A DNA stretch of 64,000 nt from an uncultured Lachnospiraceae bacterium (GTDB lineage: Bacteria > Bacillota > Clostridia > Lachnospirales > Lachnospiraceae). The DNA lies in contig CAMWCA010000002.1 in assembly GCA_947172705.1 (NCBI GenBank), positions 62,001 through 126,000 of the forward strand. The letters run 5' to 3'. Every line of letters begins with the position of its first letter. The stretch's first letter is position 1. Below are positions 51,182 to 59,591 of the stretch, in pieces. Both the position numbers and the translations under genes were made by a program. The notes under the pieces are model-generated. The model worked only from the letters and a program-made list of their open reading frames with translations. It had not been told where the DNA came from and did not search any database.

Positions 51182-52223
51182 CAGGAATTATCATGATGAA
51201 CAAAACAATCTGAATACGATAAAAATGCGGCAGGTGGTATCCACTCTGCCCTCTTTCTGTAAACAGTTTTTCAGAGGGATACAGGAATACACATCCTCCC
51301 GTACCCGCCTTGCCTATGCATATGACCTGCGGGTCTTTTTTGAATTCATGCACACAAATAACGGTGTCTGTTCCCGGATGGAAATTAAAGACTTTCCCCT
51401 GTCTGTTCTGGATCAGATTTCACGGGAGGACATTGAAGAATACTTGGATTATATTACTTATTATAAAAAGGATGGAAAGGAATATTCCAATAATGAAAGA
51501 GGCAAAAAAAGAAAGCTTTCAGCGTTAAAAAGTTTTTATAACTACTACTTCTGTGCAGAAATGATTAAAACAAACCCGGCGGCTTTGGTTCCCCTGCCAA
51601 AACAGCATGAAAAAGAAATTATCCGGCTTGACGCGGATGAGGTGGCGATTTTGCTGGATCAGGTTGAGGAGGGGGAACACCTTACAAAAAATCAGTTGAA
51701 ATACCATAATAAAACCAAAATAAGGGATATTGCGCTGCTTACGTTGCTTCTGGGGACGGGAATTCGGGTTTCAGAGTGCGTTGGGCTTGATCTCCAGGAT
51801 GTGGATTTTAAAAATAATGGAATTAAAATAAGGCGAAAAGGCGGTTATGAAGCGGTTATTTATTTTGGGGAAGAAGTTGCAGAGGCGCTCCATGATTATT
51901 TGGAGAAACGATATCACGTAATTCCAATGGAAGGGCATGAAAATGCATTGTTTTTGTCTATGCAAAATCGAAGAATTACGGTACGGGCGGTAGAAAATCT
52001 GGTAAAAAAATATACCTCCAATGTAACGGGGCTTAAAAAGATCACGCCCCATAAGCTTCGCAGTACTTATGGCACTGCCCTCTACCGTGAAACAGGGGAT
52101 ATTTACCTTGTTGCGGATGTTCTGGGGCATAAGGATGTAAATACCACCAGGAAGCATTATGCGGCGCTTGAAGACAATCGCAGGCGAATGGCGGCAAATG
52201 CAGTTCATCTGCGTGAAAAATAA
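51162..52223 (+). CDS. Xer-type tyrosine recombinase
   Basis: 353 residues from GTG 51162 (GGAAGG 5 nt upstream); ATG 51171 is an alternative. An N-terminal SAM-like core-binding domain (SRTRLAYAYDLRVFFEFM) is followed by the catalytic domain: Arg in LLGTGIRVSECVGL, HxxR in TPHKLRSTYGT, and His/Tyr in LGHKDVNTTRKHY. Length and divergence from XerC/XerD (about 300 residues) suggest the single-protein XerS/XerH kind. No phage genes or att sites surround it, and it sits between tRNA and SOS genes, so a chromosomal housekeeping role such as dimer resolution is likely. It is convergent with the yneA-like gene. Confidence 0.88.
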   Translation: MIIMENSRNYHDEQNNLNTIKMRQVVSTLPSFCKQFFRGIQEYTSSRTRLAYAYDLRVFFEFMHTNNGVCSRMEIKDFPLSVLDQISREDIEEYLDYITYYKKDGKEYSNNERGKKRKLSALKSFYNYYFCAEMIKTNPAALVPLPKQHEKEIIRLDADEVAILLDQVEEGEHLTKNQLKYHNKTKIRDIALLTLLLGTGIRVSECVGLDLQDVDFKNNGIKIRRKGGYEAVIYFGEEVAEALHDYLEKRYHVIPMEGHENALFLSMQNRRITVRAVENLVKKYTSNVTGLKKITPHKLRSTYGTALYRETGDIYLVADVLGHKDVNTTRKHYAALEDNRRRMAANAVHLREK

Positions 52224-52249
52224 TATCTAGATCTATTATGGTTAAAGGC

Positions 52250-52618
52250 TCAGCTGACAAATTCTGCACTGTAATAAGGAAGGATCAGATGCTGTCCACA
52301 GGTGATCTGTGTTTCTGACATGGAATTAATATGGAGAACTTCCTGAATATAGGTATCCGGACTGTCATAATACTGATTCAGGGCATATTCACAGGCATAA
52401 GCCCAAAGAGTGTCGCCCTCTTCCACTACAACGCTTTTGTAATATTTGTACAAGCGTTCCTCCTGACCCTGTGCCTTGGATCTGAAACCGAAAAACACAG
52501 ATGAAAAGCCAATAACCAGCATCATAGTAAGGATACCCATCATAAAATGATGGCGAAGCTCCCTTTGCCTTCTGATTCGATTGTTTCTGATTCTTCTTTC
52601 ACTTACCTGGGTGCTCAT
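52250..52618 (-). CDS. LysM-domain protein, YneA-like SOS cell-division inhibitor
   Basis: 122 residues. Basic N-terminus, one TM helix (about 30-48), then a LysM domain (VVVEEGDTLWAYACEYALN, VLHINSMSETQITCGQHLILP). This matches YneA of Bacillus, which halts division during the SOS response. ATG 52618 has GGAGG 8 nt upstream. It is divergent from lexA, with a near-perfect promoter carrying a LexA-like box in its spacer and two more downstream. Orthology is inferred from architecture and position, as sequence similarity among YneA proteins is low. Confidence 0.85.
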   Translation of the reverse strand: MSTQVSERRIRNNRIRRQRELRHHFMMGILTMMLVIGFSSVFFGFRSKAQGQEERLYKYYKSVVVEEGDTLWAYACEYALNQYYDSPDTYIQEVLHINSMSETQITCGQHLILPYYSAEFVS

Positions 52619-52650
52619 CCTGTGTACCTCCACGACGACAAATCATTGAT

Positions 52651-52761
52651 CGAACAAACGTTGCAAACATCTGTTCTTATAACTGCATTATACCGAACAT
52701 ATTTTCTTGTGTCAATAGATTTTACCATAAAAATCGAACAAATTTTTGGAATATATGTTTG
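52651..52761. promoter_or_regulatory. cluster of LexA (Cheo-box) operators between yneA-like and lexA
   Basis: Five matches to the Gram-positive LexA box CGAACRNRYGTTYC: 52651-52664 (CGAACAAACGTTGC, 13 of 14), 52664-52677 (11 of 14), 52694-52707 (CGAACATATTTTCT, 12 of 14), 52735-52748 (12 of 14) and 52748-52761 (11 of 14). The first is the strongest. Site 3 lies in the spacer of the yneA-like promoter, and site 5 overlaps the lexA -35. Confidence 0.8.
52687..52715 (-). promoter_or_regulatory. promoter of the yneA-like gene
   Basis: Perfect TTGACA (52715-52710), 17-nt spacer and perfect TATAAT (52692-52687) on the minus strand. A LexA-like box fills the spacer. A full-consensus promoter that must be silent most of the time fits SOS control. 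Confidence 0.88.
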
Positions 52762-52787
52762 CCTTTCGGCGTTTTGTATGATATAAT
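52759..52787 (+). promoter_or_regulatory. promoter of lexA
   Basis: TTGCCT (52759-52764), 17-nt spacer, TATAAT (52782-52787). A LexA-like box overlaps the -35, allowing autoregulation. The lexA ATG is 35 nt downstream. Confidence 0.75.
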
Positions 52788-52822
52788 TTATTAAAATCAA
52801 GGTTTTTCAAAGGAGGATGTTC

Positions 52823-53440
52823 ATGGGATACGGAAAAATCAGCAGCAAACAGCAGGAAATTTTAGATTATATTAAAGAAGAAATTTTAAAAAGAGGTTAT
52901 CCCCCGGCAGTGCGGGAAATTTGTGAAGCAGTTCATTTAAAGTCCACCTCTTCTGTTCACGCCCACCTGGAAACCCTTGAAAAGAACGGATATATCCGCA
53001 GAGACCCTACGAAACCAAGGGCGATTGAAATATGTGATGATAATTTTCAAATGGTTCGAAAAGAGATGGTCAGTATTCCTGTAGTCGGACGGGTTGCCGC
53101 AGGCATGCCTATTTTGGCGGAAGAAAACATTGAAAGCTATTTCCCTATTCCTGCTGAATTGGTTCCCCATGGAGAATCCTTTATTTTAAATGTAAAAGGC
53201 GATTCTATGATCAATGCAGGTATTTTCAGCGGCGATCAAATTTTTGTCAATGCATGTAATACCGCCAGAAACGGAGAAATGGTGGTTGCATTAATCGATG
53301 ATTCCGCCACTGTCAAGACTTTTTACAGGGAAGACGGGCATGTTCGCCTTCAGCCTGAAAATGATACGATGGACCCGATTATTGTGGATGACTGTCAGAT
53401 CCTGGGAAAGGTTTTTGGCGTGTTCAGAATACTGCGCTAA
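52823..53440 (+). CDS. lexA: SOS repressor LexA
   Basis: 205 residues. An N-terminal winged helix (ISSKQQEILDYIKEEI, YPPAVREICEAVHLKSTSSVHAHLETLEK) is followed by the S24 latent protease: cleavage bond Ala93-Gly94 in RVAAGMPIL, nucleophile Ser128 (GDSM) and Lys165. It represses SOS genes until RecA-stimulated self-cleavage. ATG 52823 is 6 nt after AGGAGG (52811-52816); ATG 52817 directly abuts it. Confidence 0.97.
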   Translation: MGYGKISSKQQEILDYIKEEILKRGYPPAVREICEAVHLKSTSSVHAHLETLEKNGYIRRDPTKPRAIEICDDNFQMVRKEMVSIPVVGRVAAGMPILAEENIESYFPIPAELVPHGESFILNVKGDSMINAGIFSGDQIFVNACNTARNGEMVVALIDDSATVKTFYREDGHVRLQPENDTMDPIIVDDCQILGKVFGVFRILR

Positions 53441-53462
53441 ATTTATATGAATGCATAAAAGA

Positions 53463-53510
53463 AGCACTCTTCTATAGAAGATCAGTCAGGTGATTTCTAT
53501 AGAGAGTGCT
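53463..53510. terminator. bidirectional stem-loop between lexA and the kinase-like gene
   Basis: A 16-bp stem with a single bulge (53463-53479 with 53495-53510) and a 15-nt loop between converging genes. The minus strand continues as TTCTTTT, so termination should be stronger in that direction. Confidence 0.75.
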
Positions 53511-53542
53511 TTATGGCATTATAGCATGACAGGCTTTGTCTG

Positions 53543-54187
53543 CTACTCTTCTGCCTGTTTTCGGAATCTGACGGCGATATAGGAAATAATCTCTTCCACA
53601 CATCTGTCATATCCCAGTTTAGAACTGTTAAGGCACAGGTCATAGTTCCTTGCATCTGTCCATTCTCTGCCGGTATAGTATTTATAATACTCCGCCCTGT
53701 GTTTATCCGTTTTCAGAATAAATTTCTCCAGTTCCCTGGATGGCATGCTGTGTTTTTTTGCTGCCTGTTCCATACAATATTCGTGGGGGGCATGAATGAA
53801 GACGCTGAGCACATTGTCATAGTCTTTTAAAATAAAATCGGCGCACCGCCCCACAATAACGCAGGATTCCTCCAGGGCAAGCTGTTTGATGATTTTTGCC
53901 TGATAGTTGAAAAGGTTCTGGGTAGAGACGAAATCATCACTTTCAGGGGGGATCAGTTCTCCGCGGTAAATGTTACTTGCCACCTTAAAGAGTCTTGTAT
54001 TTTTAACAGTTTCATCGGCATTGGCAAAAAGCGCTTCGTTGATGCCGCTGTCCTCCGAGGCAAGTTTCATAAGCTCCTTATCATAAAAGTGAATTCCCAT
54101 TTTTTCTGCAAGCATTTTTCCAATGGTGCGTCCGCCGCTGCCGTATTCTCTTGCAATTGTAATAACGATTTTTTCATTCTTATTCAA
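53543..54187 (-). CDS. cytidylate kinase-like family protein, copy 2
   Basis: 214 residues; TTG start with GGAGGT 7 nt upstream. P-loop region AREYGSGGRTIGKMLAEKMG, then FYDKELMKLA and CVIVGRCADFIL, clearly paralogous to the gene at 47096-47722 (shared GRCAD, DKELL/M, YYxYYxxxxW). It follows livF by 25 nt and may be read through from the liv operon. Substrate unknown. Confidence 0.9.
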   Translation of the reverse strand: MNKNEKIVITIAREYGSGGRTIGKMLAEKMGIHFYDKELMKLASEDSGINEALFANADETVKNTRLFKVASNIYRGELIPPESDDFVSTQNLFNYQAKIIKQLALEESCVIVGRCADFILKDYDNVLSVFIHAPHEYCMEQAAKKHSMPSRELEKFILKTDKHRAEYYKYYTGREWTDARNYDLCLNSSKLGYDRCVEEIISYIAVRFRKQAEE

Positions 54188-54212
54188 CCTTACTACCTCC
54201 GTTTACCTGTTT

Positions 54213-54923
54213 TTATTCACCCAGATAGGCTTTCTTTATGGAATCGTTATTCAGAAGGTCATCTGCATTCCCCTCCAATACGATTTTCCCTGTTTCAAGC
54301 ACATAGGCACGGTCTGAGATGGAAAGCGCTTTTTTGGCGTTTTGTTCCACCAATAATACAGTGGTTCCGCTGGCGCTTACTTTCTTTATAATATCAAAAA
54401 TTTCATTTACAAAAATAGGGGACAGCCCCATGGAGGGCTCATCCATCAATATGATTCTGGGGTGAGACATAAGCGCTCTGCCCATGGCAAGCATCTGTTG
54501 TTCACCGCCGCTTAATGTACCGGCAAGCTGATTCTGCCGCTCTTCCAACCGGGGAAAACGCTTATAAACGGTTTTCAAAGCTTCTTCAATCTCATTTTTA
54601 TCCTTGCGGGTATAAGCCCCCATCTTCAGATTCTGTAAAACAGAAAGATTGGCAAACACACGCCTTCCTTCCGGAACATGAGCCATTCCCATGGTTACGA
54701 TCTTATGGGCAGGCGTTTTCGTGATGTCCTTTCCGTCAAACCATACAGAGCCCTCCTTCGCCTCAAGGAGCCCGGTGATGGTGTGCAGGATGGTGGTCTT
54801 CCCGGCGCCGTTTGCACCGATCAGTGCGATAACCTCTCCTTCGTTTACCTCAAAGGAAACTCCTTTGATCGCCTGAATCATCCCGTAGTATACTTTCAAA
54901 TCCTTTATTGCAAGCATTGCCAT
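54213..54923 (-). CDS. livF: branched-chain amino acid ABC transporter ATPase LivF
   Basis: 236 residues. Walker A GANGAGKTT, signature LSGGEQQMLAMGRALM, Walker B IILMDEPSMGLSP; the LivF hallmarks GMAHVPEGRRVFANLSV and VLETGKIVLEG are present. With LivG it powers LivHM. The gap to livG is 24 nt. Confidence 0.96.
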   Translation of the reverse strand: MAMLAIKDLKVYYGMIQAIKGVSFEVNEGEVIALIGANGAGKTTILHTITGLLEAKEGSVWFDGKDITKTPAHKIVTMGMAHVPEGRRVFANLSVLQNLKMGAYTRKDKNEIEEALKTVYKRFPRLEERQNQLAGTLSGGEQQMLAMGRALMSHPRIILMDEPSMGLSPIFVNEIFDIIKKVSASGTTVLLVEQNAKKALSISDRAYVLETGKIVLEGNADDLLNNDSIKKAYLGE

Positions 54924-54947
54924 AGCTTAATTTCCTCCGTTCTTTCT

Positions 54948-55709
54948 TTATTCGCCCAGATATGCCGTAATAACCTGTGGATCGTTGAGCACGCCGGCAG
55001 TTTCACCCTGTGCCAGAATACGCCCGAAGTTCAGCACTGTAAGCTCTTCACATATGCCCGAAACCAGTTTCATATCATGTTCGATCAAAAGAATGGTCAT
55101 ATCAAAGTTATCTCTTACAAAACGGATGGTTTCCATAAGCTCCATGGTTTCATTGGGATTCATGCCGGCGGCAGGTTCATCCAGCAGAAGAAGCTTTGGT
55201 TCAGTTGCAAGTGCCCTGGCGATCTCAAGCTTGCGCTGCTTTCCATAGGGAAGATTTGCCGCAAGGTAATTTGCTTCCTCATCCAATTCGAAGACCTTTA
55301 AAAGTTCCATTGCCCGCTCGGTCATTGCCTTTTCCGTTTTAAAATAGCTGGGCAGCCTTAAAATACCCTCCAGAGTACTATATTTATAATGATTGTGAAG
55401 CCCTGCTTTTACATTATCAATTACACTTAACTCTTTAAACAGCCGGATATTTTGAAAGGTTCTTGCAATTCCGGCTTTATTGATTTCAATGGTCTTTAGT
55501 CCGGTAATATTTTCGCCGTCCAGCATAATGACTCCTTCACTGGGCTTATATACGCCTGTGAGAAGATTGAATATGGTGGTTTTTCCGGCGCCGTTTGGAC
55601 CGATCAGACCGTAAAGCTGCCCTTTCTGAATGGATATTTCAAAATCGTCTACAGCCCGAAGACCGCCAAAGGAAATGCCCAAATTTTTAACTTCCAATAA
55701 TGCTGCCAT
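54948..55709 (-). CDS. livG: branched-chain amino acid ABC transporter ATPase LivG
   Basis: 253 residues. Walker A GPNGAGKTT, IARTFQNIRLFKELSVIDNV (LivG-type Q-loop), a signature position reading LPYGKQRKLEIARAL, and Walker B LLLLDEPAAGMNP. The signature reads LPYGKQ rather than LSGGQ, which is common in LivG. The start is preceded by AGGAGG; it lies 1 nt after livM. Confidence 0.96.
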   Translation of the reverse strand: MAALLEVKNLGISFGGLRAVDDFEISIQKGQLYGLIGPNGAGKTTIFNLLTGVYKPSEGVIMLDGENITGLKTIEINKAGIARTFQNIRLFKELSVIDNVKAGLHNHYKYSTLEGILRLPSYFKTEKAMTERAMELLKVFELDEEANYLAANLPYGKQRKLEIARALATEPKLLLLDEPAAGMNPNETMELMETIRFVRDNFDMTILLIEHDMKLVSGICEELTVLNFGRILAQGETAGVLNDPQVITAYLGE

Positions 55710-55710
55710 A

Positions 55711-56778
55711 CTACTGCACCTCCCTGGTTTTCTTGAAGAGTCTCTTAAAAGAATATTTTTCCCGAAGGTTTATGAGCTTAGGGCTCCAGTTAAAGAGCAT
55801 CATGATGATCAAAATAACAGAATAGATCAACATCCGGTAATTGCTTAAGCCTCTGAGAAGTTCCGGAAGCAGGGTCAGGATCACTGCGGAGATAATGGAC
55901 CCCCGGATATTGCCAATTCCGCCCAGAACAACAAAAACAAGAATCATAATGGACATGTTATAGCCGAAGTTTTTGGGAGTTGCCATAAGGCTGCTCAGGT
56001 TGTGGGCATATAGCACGCCTGCCATGCCTGCAAGGGCGGCGGAAATGGAAAATGCCATTAATTTGTACTTGGTGATATTGATGCCAATGGATTCCGCGGC
56101 AATCAGGTTATCCCGGATGGACATAATGGCACGGCCGTCCCGGGAATGGATCAGGTTTAACACAATGACCAGGGTCAGAATAATTAAAATAATGCCGATG
56201 GTAAATGTGGCGTCCTTGGGCGTTCCCGTAATACCCTGGGCGCCGTTGATAATGACCTCACCGCCTTCTCCTAAGCCCAGAGAAAGAGAATCCTTTAAGG
56301 AAAAATGAAATCCACTGCTGTCTTTTCCTATGTATAATACATTGATGATATTTTTGATGATTTCGCCAAAGGCAAGGGTTACAATGGCAAGATAGTCGCC
56401 CCGCAGCCTTAAAACAGGCATGCCAATTAAAAAGCCGATGATGCCTGCTGCAACAGCTCCAATGATGATTGCCAGAATAAAACGAAGCAGGTCAACAGGA
56501 ATCACGCCCTGGGTGCATTTGGAAAAGAAAGCCCCTGCAAAAGCGCCAACACACATAAAACCCGCATGTCCCAGGCTCAGTTCTCCCAGAATGCCTACCG
56601 TTAAATTAAGCGATACGGCAAGGATTACATAAACGCACAAAGGAACCAGAAGCCCCTGCATCAGACTGGAAATATGCCCTGTATTGATTAAAAGCTCCAT
56701 CACAATATATGCCGCAATGATAATGCCGTATGTGATGATATTATCTTTCGTATTCTTATTGATTGTCAATTTTTTCAC
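55711..56778 (-). CDS. livM: branched-chain amino acid ABC transporter permease LivM
   Basis: 355 residues, about ten helices; family motifs NLTVGILGELSLGHAGFMCVG, LRGDYLAIVTLAFGEI and GRAIMSIRDNLIAAESIGIN (EAA-like loop). GTG start with GGAGGG upstream. It pairs with LivH in the membrane. Confidence 0.95.
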   Translation of the reverse strand: MKKLTINKNTKDNIITYGIIIAAYIVMELLINTGHISSLMQGLLVPLCVYVILAVSLNLTVGILGELSLGHAGFMCVGAFAGAFFSKCTQGVIPVDLLRFILAIIIGAVAAGIIGFLIGMPVLRLRGDYLAIVTLAFGEIIKNIINVLYIGKDSSGFHFSLKDSLSLGLGEGGEVIINGAQGITGTPKDATFTIGIILIILTLVIVLNLIHSRDGRAIMSIRDNLIAAESIGINITKYKLMAFSISAALAGMAGVLYAHNLSSLMATPKNFGYNMSIMILVFVVLGGIGNIRGSIISAVILTLLPELLRGLSNYRMLIYSVILIIMMLFNWSPKLINLREKYSFKRLFKKTREVQ

Positions 56779-56791
56779 TGTACTGCCCTCC

Positions 56792-57676
56792 TTATACCTT
56801 TTCCTGAATTTTCTTGCCCAGAATACCCGTGGGTTTTACAAGAAGGACAATGATCAGCACCATAAATACGATTGCATCCGCCAATTGAGAGGAAATGTAT
56901 GCTTTGCTGAGGATCTCGATAATGCCAAGAACAATACCGCCGATCAGGGCGCCGGGAATGGAACCGATTCCTCCAAAAACCGCCGCAACAAACGCCTTGA
57001 TGCCGGGCATGGAGCCGGTATAAGGGGTTAAGGAAGGATATGCGGAACAAAGAAGCATGCCTGCAATCGCCGCAAGCGCCGAGCCAATGGCAAAGGTAAG
57101 GGATATGGTACCGTTTACATTGATACCCATAAGCTGTGCTGCCCCTTTATCCTCTGAAACGGCAAGCATAGCCTGTCCTGCCTTGGTTTTATTGATAAAA
57201 AGGGTGAGCCCTGTCATGATGATGATGCAGGAAACAATGGTGACAATGGTTTCGCCTGAGATCATGATCTGTCCTCCTGCAAGTTTGATTGCCGGCAGTG
57301 TCACAACAGATGTAAATGCCTTTGTATTTGCGCCAAAAATGAGAAGCGCCATATTCTGAAGGAAATAGCTGACGCCGATTGCCGTAATCAAAACGGCAAG
57401 GGAGGATGCCGCCTGCCTCAGTGGCCTGTATGCAATGTATTCAATGGTAATGCCAAGAAGGGTACACAGTACCACCGAAAGGATAATTCCTGCGGCTGTG
57501 GGCAGTCCCTGCATGCTGACTGCAAAAAACACCGTAAATCCGCCTACCATGATAACGTCGCCATGGGCAAAATTCAACATCTTGGCTATGCCGTATACCA
57601 TGGTATAGCCAAGGGCTATGATGGCATATACACTGCCTAAGCTGATTCCGTTGATTAAATAAGATATAAAACTCAT
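56792..57676 (-). CDS. livH: branched-chain amino acid ABC transporter permease LivH
   Basis: 294 residues; motifs GISLGSVYAIIALGYTMVYGI and LNFAHGDVIMVGGF at the N-terminus, AMLAVSEDKGAAQLMGINVN as the EAA-like loop, and GGIGSIPGALIGGIVLGI. GAGGT precedes the ATG. A separate promoter upstream makes it the first gene of livHMGF. Confidence 0.95.
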   Translation of the reverse strand: MSFISYLINGISLGSVYAIIALGYTMVYGIAKMLNFAHGDVIMVGGFTVFFAVSMQGLPTAAGIILSVVLCTLLGITIEYIAYRPLRQAASSLAVLITAIGVSYFLQNMALLIFGANTKAFTSVVTLPAIKLAGGQIMISGETIVTIVSCIIIMTGLTLFINKTKAGQAMLAVSEDKGAAQLMGINVNGTISLTFAIGSALAAIAGMLLCSAYPSLTPYTGSMPGIKAFVAAVFGGIGSIPGALIGGIVLGIIEILSKAYISSQLADAIVFMVLIIVLLVKPTGILGKKIQEKV

Positions 57677-57708
57677 AAGAACACCTCTGTTAAAATTTAT
57701 TAGTTTTT

Positions 57709-57738
57709 AGTATAGCAGATGTTGCAGTCAGATGGCAA
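57709..57738 (-). promoter_or_regulatory. promoter of livHMGF
   Basis: TTGCCA (57738-57733), 18-nt spacer, TATACT (57714-57709) on the minus strand, 33 nt before the livH ATG and downstream of the livK terminator. Confidence 0.65.
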
Positions 57739-57770
57739 GTTTTGCGCCATGTATTTTTGCATTTTTAAGT

Positions 57771-57798
57771 AAAAAGAGGGCTGCCTCTGCAGCCCTCT
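57771..57798 (-). terminator. intrinsic terminator after livK
   Basis: A 10-bp G+C-rich stem (57775-57784 with 57789-57798), 4-nt loop, followed on the minus strand by TTTTT. It begins 12 nt after the livK stop and separates livK from livH. Confidence 0.9.
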
Positions 57799-57810
57799 CC
57801 GGCATAATCT

Positions 57811-59022
57811 TTACTGAATTAAGGAATAGTTACCGTTTACAATTTCCATAGCCTTAGGAGCTTTGTTTACTGCTCCGTCAGAATCCCATGACATTGCTTC
57901 TCCGGTAAGCCCGTCAACTGAAATTTCAGCCATAGCGCCCTTTAACAGTTCGCAAAGGTCAGAAACACTTGCATCGGGTGTTGCGCCGCTCTTTTCAATG
58001 GCTGCTTTCAGGATGTAAACCGCATCATAGGCATCTGCTGCGAACTGGTTGGGTGTATCGCCATAGGCAGCCTGGTATGCGCTTACAAAAGCCTTGGTTG
58101 CATCGTCTTCTGCATCTGCTGCAAAAGGAGTAAGAAGCATAACGCCCTCGGCTAATGCTGTATCAAAGTTTTCTACATTTAAAATACCGTCAAGACCATC
58201 ACAGCCGAAGAACTTGGGTGCATAGTCCATAGCGGCAGCCTGGGTTAAGATCAGGGACGCTTCCGTATAGTAGATAGGCAGGAAGACAAGCTCTGCGCCT
58301 GTGTCCTTTGCCTTCTGAAGCTGTACGGAAAAATCTGTCTTATTGTCAGCTGTAAAGGCTTCTGCAGATACGATCTCAAAAGGCTGGTTTGCTGCTTCCT
58401 GAACAAATTTCTCATAAATACCTGAAGAATATACATCAGAGCTGTCATAAATAACAGCAACCTTCTGTGCTACGGCATTCTCGCCGATGTACTGTGCCGC
58501 GCCGACTCCCTGGTTAGGGTCTGTAAAGCATACCTGGAACACATTATCATTGTTGCTGATACAGTCTACAGAAGAACCTGAAGGAGTGATCTGGAACAGA
58601 TTGTCATTTGCTGATTCTGCTGCAACTGCAATACAGCATCCGCTGGTTGTGGAACCTACCAGCATCTGCATGCCCCAGTCCTTTAAGGTGTTGTAAGCGT
58701 TGATTGATTTCTCATTGTCACATTCATCATCCTGGAAGTTATATTCAATGAGAGTTCCATTGATGCCGCCTGCTGCATTGATCTCCTTAACAGCAAGGTC
58801 AGCGCCATTCTGAACGGCAAGGCCATAAACGGCTGCACCTCCTGTGGAAGGCCCGATGGCACCGATTTTAAATACTGCGCCGTCTGCTGTGGCAGCATCG
58901 CCTGCTTCGGCGGGCTCATTTGATGAACTGTTGTCTGCGCTGTTGGTTGAGCTGCTGCAGCCTGCAAGTGTGAGCATTGCGGCAACAAGCAAAAGGCTCA
59001 TTCCTTTTTTAAATTTCTTCAT
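57811..59022 (-). CDS. livK: branched-chain amino acid-binding lipoprotein LivK-like
   Basis: 403 residues. ATG 59022 has GAGGAGG upstream; a longer start at 59061 is rejected. Signal MKKFKKGMSLLLVAA with lipobox LAGC, a Ser/Asn-rich linker, then the type-1 binding fold: FKIGAIGPSTGGAAVYGLAV, AVKEINAAGGINGTLIEYNF, VAVIYDSSDVYSSGIYEKFV, and FAADAYDAVYILKAAIEKSG. It delivers Leu/Ile/Val or related amino acids to LivHMGF. It has its own strong promoter and terminator. Confidence 0.95.
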   Translation of the reverse strand: MKKFKKGMSLLLVAAMLTLAGCSSSTNSADNSSSNEPAEAGDAATADGAVFKIGAIGPSTGGAAVYGLAVQNGADLAVKEINAAGGINGTLIEYNFQDDECDNEKSINAYNTLKDWGMQMLVGSTTSGCCIAVAAESANDNLFQITPSGSSVDCISNNDNVFQVCFTDPNQGVGAAQYIGENAVAQKVAVIYDSSDVYSSGIYEKFVQEAANQPFEIVSAEAFTADNKTDFSVQLQKAKDTGAELVFLPIYYTEASLILTQAAAMDYAPKFFGCDGLDGILNVENFDTALAEGVMLLTPFAADAEDDATKAFVSAYQAAYGDTPNQFAADAYDAVYILKAAIEKSGATPDASVSDLCELLKGAMAEISVDGLTGEAMSWDSDGAVNKAPKAMEIVNGNYSLIQ

Positions 59023-59056
59023 AATGATTCCTCCTCGAAAAATTATTTCATGTGCA

Positions 59057-59085
59057 ATCATACCTTAAATGTGTTTCATTGTCAA
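59057..59085 (-). promoter_or_regulatory. promoter of livK
   Basis: Perfect TTGACA (59085-59080), 17-nt spacer, TATGAT (59062-59057) on the minus strand. It gives a leader of about 28 nt to the livK ATG. Confidence 0.85.
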
Positions 59086-59272
59086 CTTTATCCTGCTTTT
59101 TGATTAATATAAATCAATTTTTATCCGAATAAAATGAGAATTTATACATTTTTCATGTCATTATATTCAAAAAAATGGAATGATTTAATCTGTGTATATA
59201 AATCAGCTTACAGGAAAGAATAAATGTGAAAGCCTGAAATGAGTGCTTAAAAAATGATGGAGGTATGCAGAA

Positions 59273-59491
59273 ATGAATAATAAATGTCTTGATTGTATCG
59301 CACTGACGATTGCGATCATAGGCGCAGTCAACTGGGGACTTCTGGGATTTTTCCATTTTGACCTTGTAGCGTTTATCTTTGGAAATATGTCATGGATATC
59401 CAGAATTATCTATGCCATCGTCGGAATCAGCGGTCTTTACCTGATTACCTTTTATATGTATGCCGGCGGCACTTCAAAGACCCGGGAATAG
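59273..59491 (+). CDS. DUF378 small membrane protein
   Basis: 72 residues with two helices; the family signature is LTIAIIGAVNWGLLGFFHFDLV, then ISRIIYAIVGISGLYLITFY. Function unknown. GGAGG lies 9 nt before the ATG. It stands alone between the divergent livK promoter and a bidirectional terminator. Confidence 0.88.
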   Translation: MNNKCLDCIALTIAIIGAVNWGLLGFFHFDLVAFIFGNMSWISRIIYAIVGISGLYLITFYMYAGGTSKTRE

Positions 59492-59520
59492 TCGCAGGTC
59501 TCTTAGCGGAAAAAGCTTTC

Positions 59521-59569
59521 AAAAAGGAATCGGATCAGGCATTTGCCATCAAAATCCGATTCCTTTTTT
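59521..59569. terminator. bidirectional intrinsic terminator
   Basis: A 15-bp stem (59521-59535 with 59554-59568) with A-run and T-run ends, so both strands terminate. It serves DUF378 (+) and the rsfS operon (-). Confidence 0.9.
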
Positions 59570-59591
59570 GTGTGTGCTTGCGGCACAGGTT

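Noticed and set aside
51162..52223. Tyrosine recombinase as a sign of a prophage or integrative element
   Set aside because: No excisionase, phage, conjugation or att-like direct repeats nearby; the neighbours are housekeeping genes on both sides.
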